Assembly: GCA_027943335.1 (NCBI GenBank)
Contig: BSBK01008418.1
Location: 1-64,000, forward strand
DNA: 64,000 bases
Direction: 5' to 3'
From: Chamaecyparis obtusa
Lineage: Eukaryota > Streptophyta > Pinopsida > Cupressales > Cupressaceae
Part shown: piece after piece, positions 33,982 to 44,282 of the stretch
Layout: the number at the start of each line of letters is the position of its first letter
Numbering within the stretch: position 1 is the stretch's first letter
The notes under the pieces: generated by a model
The model's input: the letters and a program-made list of their open reading frames with translations, nothing else
Told to the model about the DNA's origin: nothing
The model's database searches: none
Translations under genes and position numbers: made by a program

Positions 33982-36871
33982 TGTTAGCACATGCAAAAAA
34001 TTTCATGGCTTCATCATCTTTCCCCTAGCCTCTGTAGTATTTTTCATGTCTCTAGCTAAAACCCTAAGCAAAAATTCAAAAACTAGTCATTACCTTGAAA
34101 AACCCTTTGTGCTACTCTGGCCCTATTCTAATTTGTTGTTACTTTTTTAGGTCACTTAAAAACATTTAAACGCATGTGCCTTATTATTTTATCACCTTGC
34201 GGGGTCAGCTATTAATTTTCCTATGTCCTGCACCTTAATTTTTCCAAAGTCCCTAGCGCTTAATATTTCCCTAAGCCTAATGTCCTAACGGCCTCTATAT
34301 TTTCCTGGGCCCAGCTCTGACACCATCTTAATCAATGACAAGCGTAATTTCTCATAAGATTTGTCAGAGGCTTGTGAACTTACACCGGCCATTGATTCCT
34401 TTTCATGATGTAATGCTTCAGACGGGCGGGTCCACTACCAGGTAAGCCCAAATGTCAGTTCCTTATTGGCTGAGAGAAACAATGAAGTGGCAGAGTTGTC
34501 AGAGTGAACTATGAGCGAAGGAAAAGTTACTTTTCCACTTGCTTGATTCTATGACACCGCGGTCCCCGATTCATTGGAGTATCCTATGCAGCATGGTGGG
34601 GTCCCACTCTATGATATCAACTAAGATTCTAGATCGACGGTTGGCATATAAGCGCATAGAATCTTTTGAGCCCGTTAGATCATGTGCCATCCGTCTGATC
34701 CTCTAGGTGTTCATGTCAGAGATAAAGGTGGGTCCAAAATAACACATAGGCACAGTTGGCAGTTTTTGATTGGTCCACAATTTAATGTGCTGGTAGTTGT
34801 CAGTGGGACCTAGTTTTTGGCTTGTCAGAGGGTCCTGACATCTACAGAGAATCAATGATGAGCATAAGTTCTTATGAGATATGTCAGAGGTTTGATATTA
34901 TGTGTCAGCCGTCGATTTCACCTTTTTTAGAAGTGATAAAGTGAAGCGGGTCCACTGCTAAGTGTACACAAATGGTGTCTCCTCATTGGTCGACGTGGAT
35001 GATAAAGCAGGGTGTGGTCATTGTCAGAAAGGTTGGTGACAAGGATGGAATCAATGGTTGGCGTATGATCTCATGGGTTATGTCAGAGCCATGAGATCTT
35101 GCACCCACCGTCCGATTTCAAGGCTTACTGATTATGGGTCCTATGTCAAAGATGACCAAACATGAGCAACAAATGGCTTGCTGACAAGTGGCATAAAGTG
35201 GGCCCAGGTGGGGATCTAAAGGTTTGGCGGTCCTGATAAATTTGTTTAGCAGCCCGAAATATTTCAATGGTCTTCGCTCATTCGCACAATAAAGTGGTGA
35301 GGTTCTAAAGGGTTTAGCAATTCAACAAACAAGCGTTCACGTTGTCGCTAAAAAAAATGGTGGAGGGATAAGGTATCCCATGAACTAGTGAAACCCTTCA
35401 GTCACCAATTCGCTAAATAAGGACCGGAGTTAGTTGTTTCCCTTTGATCGCTAAGTCATGAAGTTAAAGAAAGGTTAAGGATTTCATTTCACAAATAGGA
35501 AAAAGCCTTGTCGCGTAGTCATTGGGAGTAAACCCAAGGGTAGCAGTTGAGTTAAGACTTAAAGCCCACGAAAAGGAAGGATCTAATGGTCACAATATAA
35601 AGTTGGCCCAGATTTAAATTATGACCGCTGATTTTCTGCTAGCGCTTGGAAATGACCATTGTATTTCAAATTCAAATTTGCAAAGGGTTTCCGGCGACAG
35701 GAAGTACCAAACTTTATGGTTTTAGTTGTTGATTTCGATTGGTTTGGTGGCACTGGTTGTTGCCGATTGATCTGAGGGTCTCTGTGGTCAGTGGCATGAT
35801 GTTTTTGTACCAGGAGGAGTGTGGTTTTCTGCTCGAGGTGTGTTTGTAGGTGGCTGATTTGACTGGTTTTCATGGCATTTCCTTGGTGTTCTTTACTGTT
35901 CTCTATGATTTTGATGATGGTAGATTTGTCTGAGATTCATTTTCTCTAGGTTGCCTATGTTTCTTCCCCTACAATAACTTTTGTTGTATTTTGATTGGTT
36001 GGGTAGTTGAAACCCCAACCCTAGTCACCTAAAGCTTGATGCATCCTCTTTGAGGATTCCAAGGTGACAAGGGGTATAAGTAGTCAGTTTTTTTATGGAG
36101 TAAGGGTTCAGTCCTAAGGTTCTATTCTAAATTTTGGTCAGTTTCAGTGGTTGTGATTATATGAACATTTGAGGAAAGAGGAGCTAGATTTTGGGTCTAT
36201 TTCCTATCTTTGTGTTGCTTTGATTGTATATTGATCCTGAATATGTTAATGAGAATGCTATTGAGTTCCAATATTACATTTGTGTATGTCATCTTGTTTT
36301 GGTTTTGAGCTCATATATGTTAGTGTCACAAAGTGTATTAACATATGGTAAACAAAGAGTATTGTGAAGTCATCTTTGAGTTCCTAACAAAGTTAGGATT
36401 AAAGTCTTTTAGGTGATTTCAGTGAGTTTATAGCCAAATAAGAATCTGATGTCCTTGTGTTTGAGGGAGAGGGGTAATAGGCAAAGCACTTATCCTGAGC
36501 CCAAGAGTGTTTGATTTAAGATCTTCAGTTGATGTAAGTAATTGGGTGACTCTTTACCCTAGGTTAAGGCACCGGTCCATCCTCTGGAGGCATTTCATTG
36601 TTGTCAACCACACACACACATTTAAATGATAATATCTTTCAGTCAATTAGTAAAGGACATAGTTGTATATTATTTTGAGACTCCTTTGGAGAAGTCAAGG
36701 GTACACCCGCCTGAGCATTGAGGCTCAAAGTGTATGAGGATCTCATTTGTTGATCCTTGTTAATTGGCTCTCTTCCTTGTAGACTTTGGAGTGGTGATAG
36801 AGTCAAAGTATTATTAAATTTATCTATCAAAGTCTAAATCTACAAGTTGAAGATCAAAGGGAAAACCAACA
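33982..36871 (+). repeat. 5' LTR of the gypsy element
   Basis: It starts TGTTAGCACATGC and ends AACCAACA, three bases before the primer-binding site. It has no coding content. A TATAAGTAG box (about 36077) is a candidate core promoter, inferred only. It contains four degenerate internal repeats (34338-35240) and a CACACACACA run at about 36609. Confidence 0.95.
34338..35240 (+). repeat. Four degenerate tandem subrepeats in the 5' LTR
   Basis: Units start near 34338, 34617, 34853 and 35050. Each has, in order, a 'aatcaatg-n-ggc' start, a 'tctcat-g-tatgtcagag' block, a 'gatttca' block (three of the four), 'gggtcc' and a further 'tgtcag' or 'gacaag'. Two units hold inverted repeats: GATCTCATGG ... 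CCATGAGATC (about 35067-35098) and AGATTCTA ... TAGAATCT (about 34623-34666). The same array is in the 3' LTR at about 44630-45530. Confidence 0.6.
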
Positions 36872-36874
36872 AAA

Positions 36875-36893
36875 TGGTGACTCTGGTGGGGAG
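36875..36893 (+). promoter_or_regulatory. Primer-binding site of the gypsy element
   Basis: TGGTGACTCTGGTGGGGAG begins three bases after the LTR. The TGG start and the spacing are those of a primer-binding site. The form resembles the TGGCGACTC...GGGGA type known from Tat/Ogre elements; the exact tRNA was not determined. Confidence 0.65.
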
Positions 36894-37016
36894 AGTCTAG
36901 AGATAAAAGTTTTCAAAGTGTACTCTTGTTTTCCTGTTGTATTCAGTTAAAAGATTTTCCACTTTGGTGGGTGGCGACTCAAAAAGGGTTAGAACCAGTG
37001 TTATAGACTGCAAATC

Positions 37017-39797
37017 ATGGAAAAAAGGAGGAATACTAGGTCTTTTGTCAAAAAGAATCTGGAGGTCACTCTGGAACAATTACCTAGACAGGAGAAGAAG
37101 ACTTGGATCAGAAGAAATGGTGAGTCTACTAGTGCTCCCATAAGAGAACAAAGAAATACTAGAGGTAGAGCACCACATCTTTCCTCAAGTGAGGAAAGTT
37201 CACAAGATAGAGTTTCTAGATCAGATGGTGGTCGCTCTGAAGATAAATTTTATGATACCCCAGAGGCTATATTTCAAGATAAGGGTTCATTACCTACAGG
37301 TTAGGATGAACAAGCCAAAGATATGGGTTTTGAGATTGATTTAGATCTTGATGAGGATAATTTCATAAGGGAACCCATGAGACCAAGGCAAGTCCATTTC
37401 CCATATCAAAATCTCACTGATATGGATGTGTCATCAGGTTCTGATGACATTATGATAGACCTAGATGATTTAAATGCACTTAGGTTGCAGTTGCAAGAGT
37501 AGGATGCCATACATGAGAGGTTACAAAAGGAGAGAGAAGCTGAAAAGGTGAATGCTCTAATAGAAAGATAGTCTCTCCTTAGAAAGATTAATGAAATGAA
37601 GGAGAGAAACAAGATGCTTGCTTCTGCTCCTAAGACTTTGCAACATGATGTCTTTGGTGATCTTGATGCTTTGAGGAGTGAGCGGGAGTGCTTACTGCAA
37701 GGTCATGAATTTGATAAGGAGGGCCCTATGGTTAGACAGGTTCAAATTTATGCTTCCCTCCCTAAAGATAAAGATGGGCATGAGATCACTAGGCCTTCTA
37801 TTGCCGCTGGTGAGAAAGGAAAGCAAAAGATGGTGAGACATCAAACAAGAAAATCATTGACAATACCAGGGGTCCCACCACCCAACTCAAATAAAGACAC
37901 AGAGATGGAAAGAAGAAGAAAACAAGATGAGGAACTTGCAAGAGAATTAGAAAAGGCTGAAATTGAAGCTTCCATTGTAGAAAAGAGAAGAAAGATCCAG
38001 TTCTTGAAGGCTTCATCTGCAAATGCTCTTGGCCCATCTGCTACTGAACTAAGTATGCCATCTATGACTACTACTATTCCACTTAGTAATGCTACTACTA
38101 GTTCAATTCCTTCTTCATCTGCTAGGATAGGTGTTGATCCTAGACAACAGTCAAATGCACAAGTAGATGGAAATTTAAATGTAAATGTTGATCCTAGGGT
38201 TAACACTAGTTCAAGTTTTCAAAGAAGACCTATGCAATTAGAAGGCTATAGGAAAATTAGTTTTGATGGGATACCAGGCTACCCAAATGCTTTTCCAAAT
38301 GATATAAGAGATAAGGTACCTAAGTTTGCTAGTAATAATGCTATTAGTTGTGAGGAGCATCTTAGGTTATTTTTTGATATGCTTAATGATTATGAGGTAG
38401 AGCATGAGGATGTAGTCATAAAATTATTTGTTCAATCTCTAATGGAGGATGCTAGAGATTGGTTTCAGAGACTTCCTAATAAATGTATTGATACTTGGGA
38501 TTCTTTTGAGACATTTTTTAAAGAGTAGTATGGTGATAGGCCTAATGCTAGTTTCATGTTGAATGAGTTCAATACCATAAGGAAAAATCAGAATGAATCT
38601 ACAATTGAATTCAATATGAGATTTTAGAAGGGTATGCATAAGTTGTTTCAAGTTATGCGGTTAGATGACAATGTCTGTCTGACCACATACTTCAATGCAT
38701 TTGATGGAAAGATGGGATACTTGTTGAGGGACAAGGAACCAAGAACTCTTAGAGATGATTTTAGGATTGCTGTCAATATTGAGAACAATATGAAGATATC
38801 AAGGAAGTTGGGTGGGAAAAGAGATGATCCAAAGTTGTTTGGGGACAAGAAATACAAAAAAGAAAGTGATAGGAATGTTGGAACTAGGAGGCAAGAAGAA
38901 GATAAATTGGATAAGGTGCTCAATGCATTGAAGGATTTGAAGGCACCTGCAAATAGGAACACCAGTGCTCCTACCAATGAAAGGCCTCAGTTTAACAACA
39001 ACTTCAATAAGCAGAATGGATTACAGAACTACCCCTACAACACCCAATGGAAGGATGGAAAGCCTATTGTCCCTACTACAAGAGGTAATAATGATAGAGG
39101 TGTCCCTAAACCTCTACAAAAATCTTCAATAAATGTCATAGAGGACATACCTTGGTGTGTTGCATGCCAGTCCCCTCATTCTACAGAGCATTGTGTGGTT
39201 GCACATTCTATGGCTGCAAATCAAGATTGTGGCAATGAGGAGATAGATCAAGAAGAAGATCAAGATGATGTTGGATGCAACATGGCTACTTCATATCTAG
39301 GGTATGAAGATGATTCTGATTTTGATGAAGAAGGAGATGTAAATGTGAAGAGACACACTCAGGCCCTTTTTCATCAAGAGATTTTTTCTGATAGTGAAGA
39401 CATTGATAAGAAGACATGTAACATGAACTCTTCTTTCGAGCTAGTAAATTTACAAAGACCTTCTAGAGAAGAGATGGATAGGATTGTTGTAGAAATGATT
39501 GCCCAAGTGCAAACTAGAGGCAAGGTGGCAAGGGATACAAATGGAAAAGCTGTAGGAATGTTTGTAAAGAGTACCAACTCTGGAGAGCCTAATGACAACA
39601 AATCAAAAGGTGATCACATGGTGAAATTCAAGAATGTAAAAAGTAAGAATTATGAGCCTAGGGGAGTTGGAGTTGAAATATTATCTAGTGAGATTGAGAA
39701 GCCAGTTAACACAATGGCTATGACTGAAAAAGTGAGGGTGGCCAATAAATCTAATGTATCAGATAAGCAAAAGGATACTAAGGCAGTGCAGATTTAG
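37017..39797 (+). pseudogene. Gag region of the gypsy element
   Basis: One frame runs from the ATG at 37017. It opens with a basic N-terminus (MEKRRNTRSFVKKNLEVTLE), then an acidic stretch and a coiled-coil-like helix (37.6-38.0 kb). A Ser/Thr/Asn-rich linker and the retrotransposon gag domain follow (38.23-38.9 kb; VPKFASNNAISCEEHLRLFF, EDARDWFQRLPNKCIDTWDS). A CCHC-like knuckle, WCVACQSPHSTEHC, lies at about 39152-39195, then an acidic tail. In-frame TAG codons occur at 37302, 37500, 37569, 38526, 38625 and 39795, where family alignment would mostly expect Gln. Intact Gag would form the particle and bind RNA. Confidence 0.85.
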
Positions 39798-40370
39798 ATT
39801 CCTCACTCTGCTCATGTTGATATGTTATCTGTATTGTCCCAAATTACAGTTAAGGTTCCATTGTAAGAATTGTTGAGGATCCCTGAACACAAAGATAGAG
39901 CTATGGCATGGGTAGATAATGTTCATAATAATGATTTTGCATGCAATGGATCTCGGGATAAAGCTTTGAAAGGTGTTGCTGCTCAGGGAATTGTATCTCA
40001 AATTCCTCCTATATATTTGGATAGTTCTGTCAATGCTAGTCTTGAAAACATTGATCCATTCTTTTTAAGTGTCCTTGTGAATGGAATGGAATTAAGAAAT
40101 TGTATGATTGATAGTGGTGCCTCTAATACTGTTATGCCTTTTAAGATTATGGAAAATTTGGGCCTTAAAGTTGATACAGTTCAAGGCAGGTGTTGTGCAA
40201 TGGATCAGAGGGAGGTACCAGTCATCGGGACTATCAATGCAATTCCATATAGATTGGTAGCGTATCCAGAGAAAGAGTTAACAATGACTATTTTGGTGGT
40301 GGACATCCCTCCTCATTATGGGATGCTACTATCTAGAAGGTGGAGTGCTACCATGGGTGGAAGTTTATAG
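39798..40370 (+). pseudogene. Aspartic protease of the gypsy element
   Basis: In the same frame as gag, the protease core has NCMIDSGASNTVMPFKIMENL. The catalytic IDSGAS is at about 40108-40125. Downstream strands include PVIGTINAIPYRLV and LVVDIPPHYGMLLSR (the usual LLG is LLS here). A TAA at 39864-39866 interrupts the lead-in and a TAG at 40368-40370 ends the domain. The protease would cleave the polyprotein. Confidence 0.8.
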
Positions 40371-40559
40371 TGTGATCTGTCCTATGCCACTTTTAAGATT
40401 GATGATCAGTTTTTCAAGATTGAGCAAGAACCAAGAGTATATCACATGATTGAGAGAAGTATTAATAATGAAACTACATGTTTTGCGGATACTGATATTA
40501 ATGCTTTTAGGGAAGAGATCCTTGTACTTGAGAAGGAACCTATTTTTTCACCTCTCTCT

Positions 40560-41000
40560 ATTGAGGTAAGTGTTAATTCTATGAAGGGTGATTTGTGGGT
40601 AATGTACTTTGATGGTGCAAATTGCAAGGATGGAGAAGGAGTAGGTATTTTACTTGTTTCTCCTAATGGAAACACCTACAAATTTTCTTTCACATTGAAT
40701 TTCTTTTGTACCAACAATATAGAAGAATATGAGGCATTCTTGTTAGGACTGAGGTTGGCACAAAAACATGGTATTAAGTGTTTAAGTTTTGTTGGTGATT
40801 TTGAGTTGGTGGTGTCCCAAGTCAGGTCAGTATATGCTTCCAAGAACAAAAGGTTAAAACAATATAGGAATGTAGTTTGGGATTCGATTAAACATTTTGA
40901 TGCCTTCAATATTGAGTGGAAGGATAGGAGTAACAATAAGATGGTTGACTTGTTAGCCAATATAGCAATCAATCCCAGTGATATTACATTTACTGGTATC
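40560..41000 (+). pseudogene. Archaeal-type RNase H (aRH), placed before the RT
   Basis: The domain lies in the open frame 40446-41675, between protease and RT. All four acidic positions are visible: D in LWVMYFDGANCKDG, E in NNIEEYEAFLLGLRLAQKHG, D in FVGDFELVVSQVRSVYASKN (the common GDS is GDF) and D in NNKMVDLLANIA. This is the plant-type RNase H pattern carried by Tat-lineage gypsy elements in addition to the normal one. In well-known angiosperm Tat elements (Ogre, Retand) the extra domain follows the gypsy RNase H; here it precedes the RT. Confidence 0.85.
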
Positions 41001-41329
41001 TCTAAAGTTGAAATTCAGACTAGGCCTAGTATACCAAACAATATTGAAAATTGGCAAGTTTTTTATGATGATAATGATATCTTGAAGTTTATGAGTTGTG
41101 AAGATCAGTATCATGGTAAGGAATTTGATTTTTTAGCCTTGGTTGAGTCTATAGAAGGAAGGGAGATTGCCTTTGGCAATGAAGTCATTCAGCTTAGAAC
41201 TAACAAGGTGCCCAAGGGGCTTGTTGTTTTGGAAACTATCTTTGATAACCAAGATAGAGTTCAAAGGAATATCAAAAGAGAAGATCATGCTGATATAGAG
41301 GAGATAAATCTTGGAACACATGAGGCACC

Positions 41330-42180
41330 TAAGAAGGTATACATTGGTAGGGACATGTCTCACAATGTGAGAAAATCTTGGATTGAGTTATTGAGAAAAT
41401 TTAGGCATGTTTTTGCATGGTCATATGATGACCTAAAGGTTTATAGAGAAGACTTGTTTCAACATGTCATTCCTTTGAGGGGAGATGCTAAACCTTTCCG
41501 GCAAAAACAAAGGCCTATAAATCCCACTTTGGCACCTAAGATGCAAGAAGAATTGATGAAGTTAAGAGATGTTGGCATTATCAAGCCCTTAGGCATTCTT
41601 CTTGGGTGTCAAATCTTGTCCCTATCAGAAAGAAGAATGGTGACATCAGACTTTGTGTGGACTTCAGGAATTTGAACATCAGCTCATTAAAGAATAACTA
41701 TTGTTTGCCCAATATGGAAGCTATGTTGCAGAGAGTGACCAGATCAAAATTGATGTCTATGATGGATGGTTTCTCTGGTTATAATCAGGTAATTGTCAAA
41801 GAATCAAAACAATTTAAAATAGCTTTCACTACACCTTGGGGGACATATGTTTATGTGAGAATGCCTTTTGGTCTCACAAATGTTGGTGCTACTTTTTAGA
41901 GGGCAATGGATGTTGCATTTTCAGATTTTATTGATGATTTTCTTATTGTTTATCAAGATGATTTAACTGCCTATTCCAAGAAGGAAGATGATCATTGTAC
42001 TCAGTTAGAGAAAATATTTGTGAGGGCCTTGGAATATGGCATTTCATTAAACCCAAGGAAATGTGCATTTGGTGTCACTGAGGGTAAGTTGCTTGGCCAC
42101 TTGGTTGGTAAGAAAGGAGTTAGGATTGATCCTGAGAGGATGGAAGCCATTGATAAGATTCAAAGGCCAAAGAATATTAA
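41330..42180 (+). pseudogene. Reverse transcriptase of the gypsy element
   Basis: The RT lead-in, in the aRH frame, has HVFAWSYDDLKVYREDLF and FRQKQRPINPTLAPKMQEEL. At about 41592 the frame changes by one base. The rest reads NLVPIRKKNGDIRLCVDFRN, SMMDGFSGYNQVIV (first catalytic Asp), TTPWGTYVYVRMPFGLTNVG and YQDDLTAYSKKEDDH (the YxDD pair, about 41950-41962). The last motifs are LNPRKCAFGVTEGKLLGHLV and GIQSFFGQVNFLRRF. A TAG at 41897-41899 lies between the palm motifs. All core residues are present, but the frameshift and stop inactivate the gene. Confidence 0.9.
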
Positions 42181-42249
42181 AGGAATTCAGTCCTTCTTTG
42201 GTCAGGTAAATTTCTTGAGAAGATTTGTAATAAACTTTGTTGAGGTCAC

Positions 42250-42901
42250 TAGACCTATATCCAAGATGTTGAAGAAAGGATCTGCTATTACATGGGAAGG
42301 TGAGCTTGATGAAGCTTTCAAGAATATCAAGCAAGCTATTAAAGATGCACCTGTGCTTAAGGTGCCTGATTACAATATCCCAATGCATATCTTTTCCTTT
42401 GTATCTTTTCATACCATTGCTGCAGTGTTGTTGCAGAAAAATAAGGAAGGTTATGAGCAGCCTATTGCATTCTTTAGTAAATCTTTGTAGGCTGCTGAAT
42501 TGAAGTATGACATAAATGAAAAACAAGCTTATGCATTGGTCAAGGCTGTGAAAGCTTTTAGATGTTATCTGATGGGAGTAGTTGTGATTGCTTTTGTGCC
42601 AAGTGCAGCATTCAAAGATATCTTTTCACAGCAAGAGGTGTCTGGGAGAAGATGCAGATGGATCAATAGGATCCAAGAATTCAACATTGATATCCAAATT
42701 ACTGAATTGGTTAGAGGACAAGGATTGGCAAAACTAATGGCTCAATCCAATCTTGATGCAAATCAGATAAATCAAGCTGAAATTGATTATACATGTGACA
42801 TGGATGATTGTATCTGGTATCAAGATATCATCTATTACTTAAGGAACATGAAATGTCCAGCAGACATGGATGACAATAAGAGGAGGACATTGAAATTATA
42901 G
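42250..42901 (+). pseudogene. Gypsy RNase H and connection domain
   Basis: After the RT, TWEGELDEAFKNIKQAI, VPDYNIPMHIFSFVSFHTIA and AVLLQKNKEGYEQPIAFFSK form the start of the gypsy RNase H. The canonical first Asp (usually TDAS) is not there (FVSF), a weakening typical of elements that carry a second RNase H. Then EKQAYALVKAVKAFRCYLMG and the tether LVRGQGLAKLMAQSNLDANQ follow. TAG codons lie at 42488-42490 and 42899-42901. Confidence 0.8.
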
Positions 42902-42919
42902 GCCATCAAGTATGTAATT

Positions 42920-44071
42920 GTGAAATGTAAATTGTATAGAAAGAATTTAGATTGCATACTTCTGAAGTGTGTTGATGAGGATCAAGCTAACAAGTTGTTA
43001 AAGGAAATGCATGAGGGAGTTTGTGGTGGGCATTATATGGGTAAAACAACTGCTCATAAAATCTTGAGAGTAGGATTCTGGTGGCCCACAATCTTCAAGG
43101 ATGCAGATTTGTTGGTAAGGAGGTGTGATGCTTGTCAAAGGTTCCCTGGTAAGCTTAAATTTTTAGGTAACATGGAATTAAAACTAGTAGAAGTACAAGC
43201 TCCTTTCCAACAATAGGGAATTGATTTCATAGGGGAGATACCAAACAAGTCAAGCGGAGGACACTCATGGATCTTAGTTGCCACTGATTACTTTACTAAG
43301 TGGGTAGAGGCTATCCCTACAAGAAATGCAACTAGTAAGGTGGTGATTGATTTTCTACTGAATAATATTGTTACAGGGTTTGGGTGCCCTAAGAGAATAG
43401 TAAGTGACAATGCCATGTGCTTCAAGTCTGCTAAATATAAGGACTCTTGCAAAGGTTTAGGAATTCAGATTTCTTATTCCTCGCCTTATCATCCACAAGG
43501 AAATGGACAAGCAGAATCTACTAATAAGAGTTTGATTAAGATCCTCAGGAGGATCCTTGAAAAGAATAAAAGAGCATGGAATTCAAAGTTTTCATTAGCT
43601 CTATGGGTTGATAGAGTAACTGTGAAGAGGGCAATTGGTTGTGCACCCTTTGACCTAGTATATGGAATACATGCAAGAATGCCTCATATTAATTTACTAG
43701 AAATGTACAAATTTTTTCAGTTATATGATGATGATATAGAGGATGAGATGTAGTTGAGAATTGAAGACCTCATTAGGTTGGATGAAACTAGAAGAGAGTC
43801 AGCTTTAAGAAATGCCAAATTGCAATTACAGGTTAAGAATTTGTATGACAAGAAGGCTGTTGACAGGAAGTTTGAGCCTGGTGATTTGGTGCTAATTTGG
43901 AATGTCAGATTGGAGGATAAAGGAAAATATGGTAAGTTTGATCCCATCTGGTTAGGGCCATATCTAATTCATGAGAAATGGGGCCAAGATTCATATTTTG
44001 TAAAAGAACTGAATGGTGAAGTTCAGGAATTGCCAGTTCATGGACAAGTCTTGAAGAGATACTTCAATTGA
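42920..44071 (+). pseudogene. Integrase of the gypsy element
   Basis: The zinc-binding HHCC domain reads HEGVCGGHYMGKTTAHKI ... RRCDACQR. The catalytic DDE core has VATDYFTKWVEAI (D), RIVSDNAMCF (D) and HPQGNGQAESTNKSLIKILR (E). The C-terminus has KFEPGDLVLIWNVR and DPIWLGPYLIHEKWG (GPY-like). The frame ends at TGA 44069-44071, the only non-TAG/TAA stop and probably the original one. TAGs at 43214-43216 and 43751-43753 interrupt it. Confidence 0.9.
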
Positions 44072-44282
44072 AGGTATTCTATTTTCCATGAATAGTAGTT
44101 AGGTTTGTACATTCTATAAATTTTGTAAAGTTACTTTCCCTTGTCCTATTTTGTCCTAGTCTGTAGGGTTTTGGTCCTATTGCTCTTTGTTGTCAATTTT
44201 TCTAGTGGGATGATCGGCTTTAACCAATGATTCTAGATCCTTGCTATGCCTGCAGGAGGCATACATCCCCAAATAGAGCCAC
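44072..44282 (+). other. Gypsy 3' untranslated region, no clear polypurine tract
   Basis: Between the integrase stop and the 3' LTR no purine run of the usual kind touches the LTR; the last bases are AAATAGAGCCAC. The tract may be eroded by mutation. Confidence 0.5.

Noticed and set aside
37841..38206. 121-residue minus-strand ORF within gag
   Set aside because: It is a shadow of the plus-strand gag frame; no independent features.
37017..44071. TAG codons as programmed readthrough or a recoded genetic code
   Set aside because: Twelve TAGs plus a frameshift and a TAA exceed any known readthrough strategy. Plant nuclear genes use the standard code. Intact relatives were not available to test it, so decay is the simpler reading.
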